Source: Oikopleura dioica
Lineage: Eukaryota > Chordata > Appendicularia > Copelata > Oikopleuridae
Reading direction: 5' to 3'
Length of the DNA stretch: 64,000 nt
Assembly: GCA_907165135.1 (NCBI GenBank)
Contig: OU015569.1
Coordinates: forward strand, 8,184,501 to 8,248,500
Shown here: piece by piece, positions 46,684 to 59,188 of the stretch
Position numbering within the stretch: position 1 is the stretch's first letter
Layout: the number at the start of each line of letters is the position of its first letter
Notes under the pieces: generated by a model
The model's database searches: none
Seen by the model: the letters and a program-made list of their open reading frames with translations, nothing else
Told to the model about the DNA's origin: nothing
Position numbers and translations under genes: made by a program

Positions 46684-47055
46684 TTCGGATAAATTTTATG
46701 ATGATCTCTTTTGGATGATCGAATGCACGAAATAATGGCCGTATGCGTAGGGCTGCACGACAAAGGTAATATTTAATCTGTGAGTGAGAAAAAAGCGCAA
46801 ATTGAATCGTATGATAATAGGAAATCATTCTCATTCGCATACTCACTCTTCGTCTATTTTGTTTTGATGATTTTAAGAAATAAGACAGCTTAAATACTCA
46901 CTTATGAAATATATTTTATGCACAAAATAAAAGGGGCAGCTAAAAAACAACAACACAGAAATAATGATATCAAAGTGGTTACAGCTGCTCGAAAATTGCG
47001 TAGCGCCGTTGCTAAACAATTTTTTTTTATTTTCGGTTTTCACGAAATCGACGAA

Positions 47056-47283
47056 ATGGAAATTTCGCCGGTAAACTACAATCGCGGACGGGCGAATTCT
47101 AGGTTTATTGAATTTGAAAAGAGTGCCTGCAGTAATTTTACTTCAAGAGATGGGATTGACCACGACACGAGTGCGAGCCCCGAAGACGACTTTCTCCAAC
47201 GCAACGGAAAACTAATTGCAACCACTGGCTTCAGCGCCGCTTTGTTTGCACAGAATGCAACAGATTTAGGGCTACTTCAATAG
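47056..47283 (+). CDS. small ORF, unrecognised
   Basis: 76 codons from ATG 47056 (MEISPVNYNRGRANSRFIEF) to 47283, ending ATDLGLLQ. It contains DFLQRNGKLIATTGFSAALF, with a possible membrane-associated segment. Could be a first exon spliced further downstream; no partner found. Confidence 0.35.
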   Translation: MEISPVNYNRGRANSRFIEFEKSACSNFTSRDGIDHDTSASPEDDFLQRNGKLIATTGFSAALFAQNATDLGLLQ

Positions 47284-47426
47284 CATTTGCGATTTACTTT
47301 TTCCCTTTTTCTTTTAAACCTTTCCCGGAAGTAGCCCTGGATAGAACTTGGCGATAACATCAGGCGGCTTCAAGTTTGCTATAAATTACGATTGATAACG
47401 TGCGAGACTGACTGGTTTGTCGCTAG

Positions 47427-47744
47427 CTACATATTCCTCAGTATTTCTATGATTCTCCAAGTAGCACACGCTTTCATCGCTCTGGAACGGACTGATATAT
47501 CAAGACTCAAAAAGGTTGTCCATAAATCAGTCCATAAAAAAAGTATGTCCACAATGTAAACGTCGAGAAAGAACCGGCGCATCGAAAACTGCAACGCATG
47601 GAAGATTTTATTTCGCTCATAATTATCATCGTCAATTTCATTGAAAGTTTTACCATTAGGAAAGTTATAGAATGGCAAATCTTTTACAACAAAATAAGTA
47701 TCAAATGTAACCTTCGGAAGAACACAAATTTCAACCTTCCACAT
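47427..47744 (-). CDS. small ORF, unrecognised
   Basis: 105 codons from ATG (MWKVEICVLPKVTFDTYFVV) with no internal stop and reasonably balanced composition; a hydrophobic stretch (VYIVDILFLW) near the middle. No domain recognised and no acceptor seen, so it may be chance. Confidence 0.25.
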   Translation of the reverse strand: MWKVEICVLPKVTFDTYFVVKDLPFYNFPNGKTFNEIDDDNYERNKIFHALQFSMRRFFLDVYIVDILFLWTDLWTTFLSLDISVRSRAMKACATWRIIEILRNM

Positions 47745-48449
47745 CCCGACTTCTACTGACCATCTGCTCCAAGCAACTCAACCAACAACTCTTTTTGTAA
47801 ACGGCTCTGTGATCAACTGCATTCACCAAAAATAAAAATATTCTTCGTGACGGGCCGGAGGGACAATTATCTTTATTTTTATAAAGGCCACGGAATTTGA
47901 CGCAGGCTTCGGTTAATTTGATAAAGACTTTTTGGAAGCATTGATTGAGAGGAAAAAAAGGATAATTTCGTTACGTGAGTCAGATTTTATATTTAGAGGA
48001 TAACACTTTTTAAACTTCTAACTTCTTTCTAATGCTGTGTCCATCGAATGTTTGAACAGTTCTGATGCGGCGGCCGCGCTCCGTCCTCAATTATTTATTC
48101 CCTTTTCCCACCTACCTGTACAGGTGGAAAGTATATCCCGCCAAAGATACGATACTTGCTAGATTCGCGTTCAGAAGCGTCGTTAATGTGATCCCACCGG
48201 TTTAGAGCGAAAAGGTAAATTAATTACGAACAGAGCCGGATAAACGGATTACTCGAAAACATAATAACCGAAATTATGAATAAGTAATAGGACCCATAGG
48301 CAATAATTTCAGCTTTCTCTATCAGCTGCATAATTCAAGGACGGTGCTGCCGAAATCACTAAGAGAGGACGCTCAAAACGTCAGCAAGCACCTAAATTCT
48401 ACATACGAAATAAACTTCAAACACAGAGAAGCGAAGGAATAGAGACAAA

Positions 48450-50877
48450 ATGAAGAAAGAATCACGAGAAATACGAATAATGGTGGGAACTCCCGCACTT
48501 CAGGTTTGTTAGACTTTTTTTATTCGAGGAAAATGATCTAAGGTAGAGAAGGATAAAAGTTCAAATGGGCAAATAGGTTCATCGCGCGCAGCTTTGAACT
48601 TCAACTTAGGTCTCTTTCTCGTCATGAATTCAATTTTCCTCGTGATAGAATAAAAACATTCCCGGATTATTTCAAAATACCTATAGATCGTTATTGGAGC
48701 TGTGTTAGACGTGTTGCAAATGGTCAAATCTGAAAGGCTGAAGCCACGAGTAGACGCTGGAACTGCCAGCGATAGGCCATACGAAGCAGCAGTTGCTTCA
48801 ATTGGTGGTCTTGTCGCTGGATCAGCCGGACTTGCCTTGTTCTTCTTTCCGCGAAACATGCGACTCATCTATAGCTACCCCTTCCTATGCATATTTGGCG
48901 CGGGAGCTTCTATTTTTGGAATGGTGCAGTCTCTCATCGTTCGTAACAGCGTAGACGAGCTCGTCCATCTGCATTGGGCAGCAGGAAAATTAAAAAATAA
49001 AAACAAGCCAATAAAATATTCAAATAGACCAGATCATTTTCAATCAAAAAAGGTTCACCTTCTTAGGCCTAGTTGGACAAATTAGAACTTCTTTCAGCGG
49101 ATATTTTTGAGTAGCAGTGAACTCTCTTCCGATAAACAAAAGCGACATTTTTTAATTATGGAAAGCTGTTTTTGCCTCCTTTCTCACTTTTTATCATTTG
49201 AGTGGGTTTTACAATGGACTAGCGAATTTATTCTTAATACAGCGCAAACTGGAGGGAGAAAAGGAGCAACACTATCAGTCGACGTTCTCTGTTGTTTCGT
49301 CAAAACCACTAAATCAACACTCTGCAAGGCAAAACGGCGACGCTAAGATACCATTGACCTCTCAGACTGCGCAAGTAACGGTGAAAATAACAAATCCCTC
49401 GACGGAGCCTCCCACAACGACGGAAACGACGCGGTGCTTGATTGAAGAGAAAGCCTCAGTATCGGTAAGAAAACAATTCGTTTGGCCGGTTACTTCGATG
49501 ATGCCATGCTATGAAACAATAGCCTACGTTTTGAGTAGATCCCGGGCCTCACGAGATTTCTTGGCATCAGAGTGTGTCTTATAAATAATTCACGCAATAT
49601 ATTGCTACGAGGCGTCTATTTCAAGTCTATTTGCTAACCTATCGGATAGGAGAACTCATAGCTAAGTGAATACTTAAATCAAGTCAGAAATTATTCATGC
49701 ACAAGTCGATTATATGGTCGGCTTACTCAAGTGTTTTGCGTGTAGAATCATCTGTAGGGGATATGATGTTAAATAATGACCTAATATGGTATTGATTTTC
49801 AGGTCTCACCGCTTCCCTCGTCATTTTCTGCTAAAGTTCAAGAGCCCTCAATCAGCAGTGATCAAGTGTTTGTGAACAAGGGTTTGAGCAAATCAGCTTC
49901 GGAGGTGGAAGACTCAGCTCTTCATTCCTCATTCACCGTTGATCCGGGTTCCCCTCAAGTTGACAGAGTTATATCCATCTAAAAATTCGTTATTTTTTTT
50001 ATTTATTGAATAAATCTGCTTGTTGAACCCATCCTCTGAGCCTGATGACAAAAATACCCTTCCTTCAAAATCGGATTCGACTATGTTTAACGAAATCGAG
50101 GTCTTGACAAATGCCCCTGTTTGTCGCACTGAATCGGGTTTTCAGTTTATGTCTGTTTCGTCAAGGCATGGGTTAATAATGCTTATTCTTAAGTGAAAGG
50201 ATTTTCCATTTGATACACCTATTAAAAGCTCTGACTACGTTTCAAACTCAGCAAGTATAAATCGGCTAGCTGCCTCTACATCTAATTCGGAATTCGTCCG
50301 GGAAGAAACAACGCTAAAAGAAGACCCGGAGAACGAAATGAATATTGAAACGAATAGTCTCAAGAAAGACAGGCAATCTCCACTCACCAAACAAGTTGAT
50401 TTTGGTAAGAACAAAGTTAGTAGCATATTCCCATGCATCTTAATTAGCGGTCAGGACGGAAGACGTGCATATCATTTCTCGTTATTAATATTGATCTGAA
50501 AAATTGGTATATTTTCGATTCTGAGTCATGCTTTTAGGGAGTCGACAGAACACAATCGACAGCCGGATGACTTTTGAATCTTTTTCACTTCCATCCTCGC
50601 CAAAAGGTAAACGATATCGAAAATTGCACCGACTCTCCATAAATTAATGAATTAAGAGGACTCACAACGGCTTAGTCAGCAGCAAAACTCACATTCTCAA
50701 ACAATCGACGAAAATACGACGAGAGAGGATCTCTGGTCTACACTTTGCAAAATACTTGGCACTTCTACTTTAGAGGAATCGCCGTCAAATGGTAGTCAAG
50801 GAAGGGCTTTTACCTCTGATTCTGGGAAAAATATTCATAATTTTATTTTGTTATTTTTTGAAAAGCAAGATGAATAA
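48450..50877 (+). CDS. unrecognised membrane protein with Ser/Thr-rich tail
   Basis: ATG 48450 (MKKESREIRIMVGTPALQ), then a long intron (about 190 bp), then an exon with two hydrophobic segments, LVAGSAGLALFFF and YPFLCIFGAGASIFGMVQSL, separated by a short basic loop. Following exons at about 49245-49465, 49803-49981, 50222-50403 and 50700-50877 encode a long Ser/Thr/Glu-rich, probably cytoplasmic tail (TNPSTEPPTTTETTR; ENEMNIETNSLKKDRQ). Exon joining in the second half is provisional. No family recognised. Confidence 0.45.
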
Positions 50878-50983
50878 ATTAGTAGAAGTAATATAGTAAT
50901 AACTATAGAAAGAATGTCGCAGTTCTTAAAAACGTGGTTTTTATGTAGGCTGAATTTACTGGCATACATTTTCTATTTACATC

Positions 50984-51803
50984 GTGATAAGAAAGCCCCT
51001 ACACGTTTCTGAAGGAAAATTACTTCCTCCGCTTCAGATTATTCCTATTTTACATATCGGTTCCCGATATAAAGTAAAACACAATAGTTGCACCAAATTG
51101 TTCAATAAAACTCACTATAGAAGTAGTTTTTGTAGCCTCTCCTCAGAGTCTCTTCTGCAAACTCCAACTGGCGCCGCAGCCGATGTGAAATTCGACGAAA
51201 ACACCCGAAAATTATTTATCTACCTCAGAAGCTTACTGCTTCATCTCAAATCACAGGGCGAAAAATTCGACGAAGTCGCTGATAAACTAATAGGAAAGGA
51301 TAGAAAGCCACCTTCTAACAAAATCGTCATTTGAAGAAAAATATTTGGCAATGAAATCCTAAAAGTGAGGATAAACTTGCTAGACAAAAATTCGAGCGAA
51401 GCACAGACCTCGCCAGAATTAGGACCGATGGTAAGTAACTATCAACGAATCGTTTTTCTACATGAGACGATTCATCAACTTTTAAATTTTAGCTGGCGAT
51501 GCTCCAGTTCAGCGAGTCAATGCGGCGCGTTTCCAAGTCGCTATTAGAAATCAGGAAATTTTGAACAATGATTTGAAAAATAATGATTCCTATTTCATGT
51601 TAACGAAATTCGAATTCAAATCAAAAAAGTGGCCTTCACGAAGAGAATTGATTATGAACACGAAAAAGACCCAATTCCCTGTAAAAAATTATTTGTACAA
51701 GAATAAAGCCTTATTTTTCATTGAAGCCCTGCTCAAATTTTGCCGCGCATATGACATTTGCAAGAAATCTTTTCAAAAAAAAAAACAAAAAAAAAATAAA
51801 TAA
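50984..51803 (+). CDS. unrecognised helical protein, exon structure uncertain
   Basis: A plausible exon at about 51140-51320 (DVKFDENTRKLFIYLRSLLL, EKFDEVADKLIG) can be followed by a helical exon (LARQKFERSTDLARIRTD) and, after a GT-AG intron at about 51431-51492, AARFQVAIRNQEILNNDLK. Start codon not fixed. It may instead be the 3' end of the preceding gene. Confidence 0.35.
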
Positions 51804-51819
51804 ATTTAGAGCAAAAATC

Positions 51820-51987
51820 ATGACACGTTTCTGCTTCTTGCTGACTGCAAGTATTTTTACTTTTTTTGGAAGTTGTATTTTTGTGAAGTTAAAAAAACTA
51901 AAAAGAGAGGCTGAACTTCAGTTTGAAATAAATGAGGAGCAAGAGTTCTCCCCGAAGTGGGAAATGAGAGAAAATGGTTTAAAATGA
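51820..51987 (+). CDS. small single-pass membrane protein
   Basis: 55 codons: a hydrophobic N-terminal segment (FCFLLTASIFTFFGSCIFV) followed by a charged helix (KKLKREAELQFEINEEQEF). AAATTTAG lies about 11 bases before the ATG, a trans-splice-type acceptor. The layout resembles short mitochondrial assembly factors such as PET117, but similarity is too weak to name it. Confidence 0.45.
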   Translation: MTRFCFLLTASIFTFFGSCIFVKLKKLKREAELQFEINEEQEFSPKWEMRENGLK

Positions 51988-52038
51988 ATATTTCTTAATT
52001 TGAGAGACTCTTGAATGGAAAAAGGAAGGATCTAAATC

Positions 52039-53731
52039 ATGAAAGAAGATAACACCACAATTCCGATCGCCGAGTATGACATTGCCCTGCATGGCAAAGT
52101 GAAAATCGACCTCCTTCTGGTCATTCCGTTTCAAGGAAAAACAATAGGAGGACGACCCTCGTCGGACGAGAACGTTTGGGACGGAGCAGCTATTCGCATG
52201 CTCCATCGTCAGTACTACAAACTGATGAAACGAACGAGTCGTTTTACTGTGCAGCCCCTTTTCGTCGCGGAAATCGGCTACCAGCAGCTAATAGCAAGGG
52301 GCTGATTTAATAATCTAAACAATATGTGTGAAATTTCAAGCCTTTCAAAGCCGAAGAAATGCAGAGATTCGGAGATATAATCATTTCGCCGAGTCCATCA
52401 GATTTCTTTTATACAATTTATCATCGTGCTCTTACGCTTGCAAATATTACCGAAACCGATTTTATTCTAATTGGAGGCCAGGAAATGGATTTTCCTTTTA
52501 TCTAAAATCTCTTGTTCGTAGTTAAATTAACTACAACCATACCCAGCCCGCCCGGGTCTTCTTATTTCGGAAAGGCACTGTATATGAAATATAGAAATAA
52601 GTCCAACTAAGAACGACATATTCGAATATGGCTTGATTGACAGACCAAAACAACTTCAAGAAAGTGGGTACCAGCTTATTTGCCCAGAACTTGGTGATTG
52701 TGGTAATTCTGGGGACTGTGTTCTGAAGATCACGAAAAATGCTAAATATCTAACTCGAAAGAACATGTCAAAAGAACACTGATACACTCGTCAATTTACT
52801 CGGAACTCCTTGGCAATCTTGATAAAGGACTGCAAAATGATGGAATCAAACAGATGATGAAACTATTACAATTAAATGGAAATATACGAAGTCATGTCGG
52901 CGAGAAACTCATCGGTTGGGCAATATTATTCGACATTAAATATCTCGATAGAGCATTTCAGAAAGCCAAAGCACATTGCTGCTACTTTCTTTGGTGGTAT
53001 CAAAGGAACGACTTTGCTTCCATCGCAATACAGAAAGAACAAGACAGGAACCGTTTCTTATAAGTTAGAAGATTTTTCTAATAATTGATATTCGAAATTC
53101 CTAAAAGTTGAACTTTACGATTACCCATGGGTTGTCGAAAAGGACAATGAAGTTGTGAGCATTGTCGTGTCTGAAACACAAAAGTCCATTTTCCGCGAAG
53201 TGAGTCGCTGCTCGAAGAAGATGCATCAAATTGAACTAGCAGATGGCTTTGAAGATGTGGCTTGATAGCGTCCGATTCATAATAATTATGATAAAAATGA
53301 CTCCTAATCAAGCCATAAGAACGCGTGCAGATTGCCTTGGGAGCGATGAAGGCTTTTCTCAATAGCGATGCCAGATACGTGACGCTCTCATACGGCCAGA
53401 TCGCCGATTGCTTCGACTTCCAAGATGAGAACAAATCAGCAGTGATGAAAACGCAAGAAACTTTTTCCTACGCCAGACCAAATTACTTTCAGTAAGTAAA
53501 ATTTCCATTCCGTCTTCTAATTTTTAGCAAAAATTTCATCGACATATCAGCCTGGCCGCCGGAACACTCGGTGCCTGAACAAAGTAAACTACCAACTTAT
53601 CTGAATCGCCGAGCCGTAAAATTATTAGTCCAAGTTGCAGAACATGTAGACGTCGGTGCCCTTACGAGTATTCAATTTGTCATAACTGGTCTTTTACGTG
53701 AAATCGCTCAAATAAAGTTCACAATTGAATG
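52039..53731 (+). CDS. unrecognised multi-exon protein
   Basis: Several open exons on one strand: from ATG 52039 (MKEDNTTIPIAEYDIALHGK), about 52350-52500 (MQRFGDIIISPSPSDFFYTI), about 52600-52780 (ESGYQLICPELGDCGNSGDC), about 52780-53090 (NLDKGLQNDGIKQMMKLLQL), about 53108-53265 (VELYDYPWVVEKDNEVV), about 53325-53490 and 53530-53731 (ending IAQIKFTIE). A one-base frame break lies at an A4 run (52770-52773). Exon joins are incomplete and there may be more than one gene. No family recognised. Confidence 0.4.
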
Positions 53732-53935
53732 AAAACTTCACTATTTTCCCAATCAAAGAATAGACGACCGTTTAAGAAATGAGAGCAAAATAAAAGATAA
53801 AGATAATCATAATTTTGGCAACTATCGCAGCAGAGAGATTGAGTTGTTTTTGTCGTTTTTTCGCACATTGGCGGTTCGTGCGGGCCTTGCTGATCTTTGA
53901 TCGCCTACGAGATAGACTAAGAAAGAGATAGAAGG

Positions 53936-55711
53936 ATGATCGTCAACGCTTTGTCGAAGAGGACGTTTAAACATTTAGCGTCCCTCGAAGGCCTAATTGG
54001 CAAGGCAAATGTTTCTGCTGGACAATCAACTTTATATCTAGTAAGTATTTTTGATACTCACCGGGAGTCTACGGCGTTGACTAAAATACTCACATTCAGA
54101 AGCTCACTTCATTTAACCCCTTTAACATTTCCGAAATAGCTTCTTTCACTCTTAAAAATAATCGTTTCCGTATTAGCATTCGCACGACGAGTCCTATCAT
54201 CGCACAAGAGCGCCCGATGCTGTTGTTTTCCCAACGTGCACAGAGGACGTGGCCAAAGTCGCAAAATATTGCTATGATAACGAACTGCCGATCATTCCCT
54301 TCGGGCTTGGTTCTGGATTTGAAGGTGGAATAACAGCTCCTGCAGGCGGAGTTTCCGTGTCGATGGCAAAGATGAACAAAGTTGTAAAAGTTGACACTGA
54401 AGATTTCGTAGCTGTTGTTCAGCCGGGAGTTTGTCGCCTCGCGTTGAATGAATATATCAGGCAACAACAATAAATGTCAAAACTCGCTTTAAATAGTTTT
54501 CAGGGATACAGGATTAATCTTTCCTATTGATCCTGGAGCGGATGCAACAATAGGAGGCATGTGCTCCACATCCGCTTCAGGAACGGCAGCAGTTCGATAC
54601 GGAACAATGAAAGAAAACACCATCAATTTAGAGGTTGTTCTTTCCGATGGGCGAATAATTCATACTGGTGGCCCTGGTCGTCACTTCCAGAAGTCTTCGG
54701 CTGGTTTCAACCTTACAGAACTCCTTGTCGGCTCAGAAGGAACTCTCGGAATTATAACACAGGTGCCGGCGATCTTATTATTTTTTTTTTGGCAAATATG
54801 TTTACTCAGGCAACTGTTCGACTTCATGCTGCCCCAGAATATCTTCATGCTCTCATAGCAACGTTTGAGACAATCGAAGATTCGCTGGCTTGTGCTAATC
54901 TTGTGTTACAAAATGGTGTCCCTGTTGGGAGAATGGAGTTCGTAGATCCCAAGTCGATAGATGTTATTAATAAGCACTCGAATTTGGAAAACGATGTCAA
55001 ACCGACTCTCTTCTTTGAACTCATCGGAAGTCCTGCCTCAGTCCAAGAACAACTAGAAACTGTGAAGGTACGTGTTGATTAGATCCGTAACGCTTATCAT
55101 ATTTCTTTTTGAAGTGGTGTCTAGAAGAAAATAATGTTTTGTCGATGAAAGAAACAGCGGATCCTGAAGAAAGAAAGACTCTTTGGAAAGCCCGACACAT
55201 GGCGTATTATGCAAGTACGAAAACGTTACCAAGTCATAGTCATTAAATATTCACATTAAGCCTTGGGCCAATGCCGTCCTGGACAACAAGGATATTCCAC
55301 CGATGCATGTGTTCCGCAATCAAAGCTCACAGAAATGATTCTCTCAGCAAAGGAGTACATTGCGGAATCGAAATTTTCCAAAGACACCGCCATAATAATA
55401 GGCCACGTTGGCGATGGTAACTTTCACATATTCACGGGAGTTGATCCTTCTAGCGAAGAAGAGATTCAGGACATACGAGAACTAGCTAGGTTCGAAAAAG
55501 ATGTTGACTTGATTTGACAGTTTTTATCAGGAAAGTTGCCAATAAGGCGCTTGAACTTGGCGGTACTTGTACGGGCGAGCACGGAATCGGACTCGGCAAA
55601 AAGCAATTTCTTGTTGACGAAAAAGGCCACGATGTCGTAGAATTGATGAAATCAATCAAAAACGTATTTGATCCGAAGAATATTATGAACCCCGGAAAGA
55701 TATTCTTTTAA
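53936..55711 (+). CDS. LDHD: mitochondrial D-lactate dehydrogenase
   Basis: FAD-dependent oxidation of D-lactate (and related D-2-hydroxyacids) in the mitochondrion. The FAD-binding PCMH domain shows [67 protein letters not shown]. The C-terminal FAD-oxidase domain shows [23 protein letters not shown], and the zinc/active-site CTGEHGIG, ending [10 protein letters not shown]. At least six exons. The intron at 54461-54503 begins GC and ends AG. The splice before [10 protein letters not shown] (about 55480-55530) leaves a one-base mismatch at a T run. Full length. Confidence 0.92.
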
Positions 55712-55961
55712 AATGCTCACTCTGATTGAACACTTTATGTAATCTCTGTAAATACATAGATTCTACTATAAAACAGAAAGTATCATTCTGTTTTCAATCT
55801 ATTTTTCCGACGAGTTAGCTTCAGCTGAGATTTATGTATATTTTTTGGGAAGGATGATTTTGCACCGCCGCCGGGCGCAGCAAGATGGATTTGAGAAAGA
55901 TAAAGTGGCACCGGACTAAAACCAGTCGGTACGATCAACAAGGGTTTCTCTCCTTCAGCTG

Positions 55962-57627
55962 ATGCGAACTGTCCATATAAAGGACCAAAATCGCTTTTGG
56001 CCATTTATTTTTCTTGGAATCGGCCTCTACCTAGTCCAGAGACTTGTTTTCCATCATGCTTACTCGGAAGAGAAAAATCTCAAGCTTTGGAAATCGATGG
56101 ACTCAGGTATTATTCTTTTTTAGTTTTTATAAGGAGAAATCTTTTTAATAGAAACTCGAAAAGTGATATTCCAACTACGCAAAATTGCAGATCAAGGAGA
56201 ATCCACGGAAGATGAGGATATGACCGACATTGATGACGACGTCGACTTTGAAGATAGTGACAGGGAGCAAAAACTCGTAGGAGACCCGAAGATAATTTCT
56301 CAGCTGGCTTCTATGCAAGGCCGAGAGCTAGAAAGCAAACTCATCTCAGACTCAACAAAAAAGTCTGTCCTGATGCTTGGAGAATTCAAATCAGGGGCGA
56401 ATTTCGTCAGCCAGGTACTTTCCATAGATTATAAAAGATACTGAGAGAATTGAAAATTTGAAGAATTTTAATTTCAGATAATAAACCAAAGATCAGACGC
56501 TCTGTATTTATTCGAACCTCTGTCACCCTTCGGAACTTCATGCAACAAAGAAAAAGAAGTGAAGACGCACGTCTTATATCAGCTCAATAAGTGTAAATTC
56601 CCGAATCAGGAGGAAATCTTTGCGAAGCGCGGAAATAGGAATGGCCTACAATAGTTAATTTTATAGCTGTATAAAACTATTGAAAAGCCAAATTAAGCAA
56701 ATCATGGACGGCGTCGATTTGTACAGACCATCGCATTTGCTTCCGACATCGTTCGCGAGCATTAATTCGGCCACCTTTTTGCAAAAAGCCCTTTCCCAAT
56801 GAAGACAAGCTCAAACAAGCAGAAGCGCTTAGTAAGTGTGGCCCAGTAAATATCCGGACAGCCGAGGAATACTGCCAAGACGCGGCAATCGTTGGCGCAA
56901 AAGTTCATCGAATATGTGATTTTGAGGAAGTTAAAAATCTCGCCTCTAATCCAAACGCTGACTGGAAGTTCATCTTTGTTGTTCGAGATCCACGTGCTAT
57001 ATTTGCGTCTTTAGGTAAGCCTTTTCGAAAGATTCGAATCGTTGACGAGATGGTCGTTACTGTCATTAAAAATTTTGAATGATAAAATTAAGAACATGCA
57101 AAGTCTGAGTCCGGGAAAATTGAGACTCTTTGCAACCAGCTGAACGCAAACATGAACTACCTTCTTAATCCCACTAGCTCAAATTGGATAAAAAAGAAAC
57201 TTTTGATAATCCGTTTCGAAGATTTACTTCTCAAAAGTAAGTCATTTTTACTAAAGAGAGATCATAAAGCTGAACGTAGAAAAATCTGTGATCAACAACA
57301 CTAACCAATTCCTCGGACTTGACGCGTCAGAGGATGTAAGCAATTGGTTCGACGCGAACACGAAAGACACTCTCAACAACTGGAAAACTAGACTTTCTTC
57401 TTCTCAACGTAAGTGCGCATTCTTAGTTGGAGGTCGTTGGTAAAGATAAAAAAAAAATAACGAGTATCACTTTAGTTCAAGAAGTACAAAAGCGCTGTGC
57501 CACTGCTATGAGTTATCTAGGCTACAAACATATCGCTGCAAAAGCTGTCAAATCATCTTCTACCGAAGAAACTCTTGCCACAAACTGGCCGCAATCAACT
57601 GCCACAACTGTTAACGAGAAATTGTGA
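55962..57627 (+). CDS. carbohydrate 6-O-sulfotransferase, Golgi type II membrane protein
   Basis: Gal/GlcNAc-6-O-sulfotransferase family (CHST1/3 type): transfers sulfate from PAPS to glycans in the Golgi. MRTVHIKDQNRFWPFIFLG gives a short cytoplasmic tail and signal anchor. The 5'-phosphosulfate loop region is VLMLGEFKSGANF, where active members have a (K/R)SGSSF-like motif, so the second and third small residues are altered. LYLFEPLSPFG is the usual following block. The 3'-phosphate site FIFVVRDPRAIFASL is well conserved. Eight or so exons, some joins inferred. CCTTCAG sits three bases before the ATG; LDHD ends 250 bp upstream. Exact acceptor sugar unknown. Confidence 0.8.
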
Positions 57628-57935
57628 ATACAATTATTTATTTTATTTAAAATAAACCTTTTATATACCTCAACTGTCATTTTCTTTCAACCAAATGTAT
57701 GCCATTGGTGCAACTGCGGAAGAAAGCCCTTTGTCGCTATCTAGCAGTATCGGGAGAAACGTTTCCTATGCAAGCAGGATCCTGGTGGCGCACTTTAGCG
57801 TGGCGTTTTGTATAAAACGCGCATATTCCTTAGCTTTATCATTAAAGCATTTTAAGATACATTAAAATGGTAAGAAAAAAGAGACTATCAAACATTCGAT
57901 TTAGACTATGGTCCATATTATGGACGCCATAATCT
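57628..57935. other. intergenic
   Basis: 3' flank of the sulfotransferase gene (AATAAA at about 57651) and promoter of the next gene; no coding signal. Confidence 0.35.
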
Positions 57936-58975
57936 ATGAAAATCTTCAGCATTTTTATTGAATTTCTAAAGACAACTTTCAGAAACTCTCGCTGTCGTTC
58001 GTCGCTTTCGCAAGTGCAACCAGCTTTAAGGAGCTGTACACGAATAAAGTGCAGCGAAATATCGTCGGAGAATGGGTTGATAAAAACCTGTCCGGCGGAC
58101 GACACAGACGACAAACTGATGCCTCGAAGTTTACTCCACTGGCAGCGATGATCGCTTATATGCAAGGCGAAGGAGAAGTAAGCCAGAACCCTCTCGATCA
58201 AAACATGGACGAGACTCTTCAAGCTATCGAAGCGAAATACACGAATTATGGATGCTACTGCTGGAGAAACGGGGTCAAGAGCTTGGAAGACTTCACAGCA
58301 GGCTCGGGAAATGCAGATATGATTGATACAGCTTGTACTACACTTTATAGGTGAGTCGAATGCTAATTTTCGATTTAAAAAATAATATTTGAAGATGTTA
58401 CACGTGCATCGGAATGGATTACGGAAAAACATACAAAGATTTGGAGTACACGGCTGTCTTCACGACTGACGCTGACGGAAACAGGAAAATCGACTGCACT
58501 GGTAACGCTCAAAGCGATGGCGAGCATGTTTGTCAATGCGACGCTAAGTTTGCCGAAACTTTGGAATTCAACCGCCAGCAGTGCCAGGTAAACTTCCTAA
58601 AGCTACTTTAAATCTAATATTATTTTTCTAAGGCTGGTATTGCCCACCAGAGTGGCAAAGGATACTGTGTGGATGAGCAGTATCGAACATCAACTGGCGG
58701 CGGAAGCTATGAATGTCCAAAACTTGCGCCTCGAAATATTGTTAAAGAGAAGTGTTGCGGTCTTTACCCGAATAGGCGAAGTTATTCTATTGACAAGCAA
58801 TGCTGCCGGATGAGGTAAACTTAAATGCTATCTTAAATTTCTATCAATTTATTTAAGCGCCTTTGATGGCGAGGGAAATCCATTCGACGTTTTTGAAATT
58901 AAGGCAAGCGGAACTTGCTCTGGAACAGTGGTGGAGAGCGAAGACGGAAACCCACATAACTATATCGCTGTTTAG
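57936..58975 (+). CDS. second phospholipase A2-like secreted protein with C-terminal Cys-rich domain
   Basis: A hydrophobic leader (KLSLSFVAFASATS) precedes LAAMIAYMQGEGE and a PLA2 fold: YTNYGCYCWRNG (calcium loop), MDYGKTYKDLEY, HVCQCDAKFAETLEF (Cys/second-Asp helix). The active-site block reads ACTTLYRCYTC, with Leu-Tyr in place of His-Asp, so catalysis is unlikely. After the PLA2 part come about 100 residues with paired cysteines (KCCGLYPNRRSYSIDKQCC), resembling galaxin-type CC repeats. The stop is at 58973-58975. The first exon is unresolved: MKIFSIFIEFLKTTF at 57936 is signal-like but does not join cleanly. Confidence 0.65.
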
Positions 58976-59188
58976 GTTCCTATCCACTCTTACTGTACAT
59001 ATATTCTCCAAAAAAATAAAGCAAAAAGCAAAAAAATGCTCTTTGAAAATGAGTTTTTGAAAGCTTATTCTTAGTTAGCAAGATTAATAGATTTTGACAA
59101 GGTGACACTCGTAGGTGAACTTCAGGCGTTAAATACGGGCTTCGCCAATGTATTAAAGTGATAAATTTCATTAAAAGAGAGGGCACAT

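Larger units (their letters stand above)
46684..48449. other. sparse region upstream of annexin gene
   Basis: 1.8 kb with only two weak coding candidates, listed separately. It contains a perfect 12-bp palindrome ACCTGTACAGGT (about 48113-48124) inside CCACCT...AGGTGG. Confidence 0.3.
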
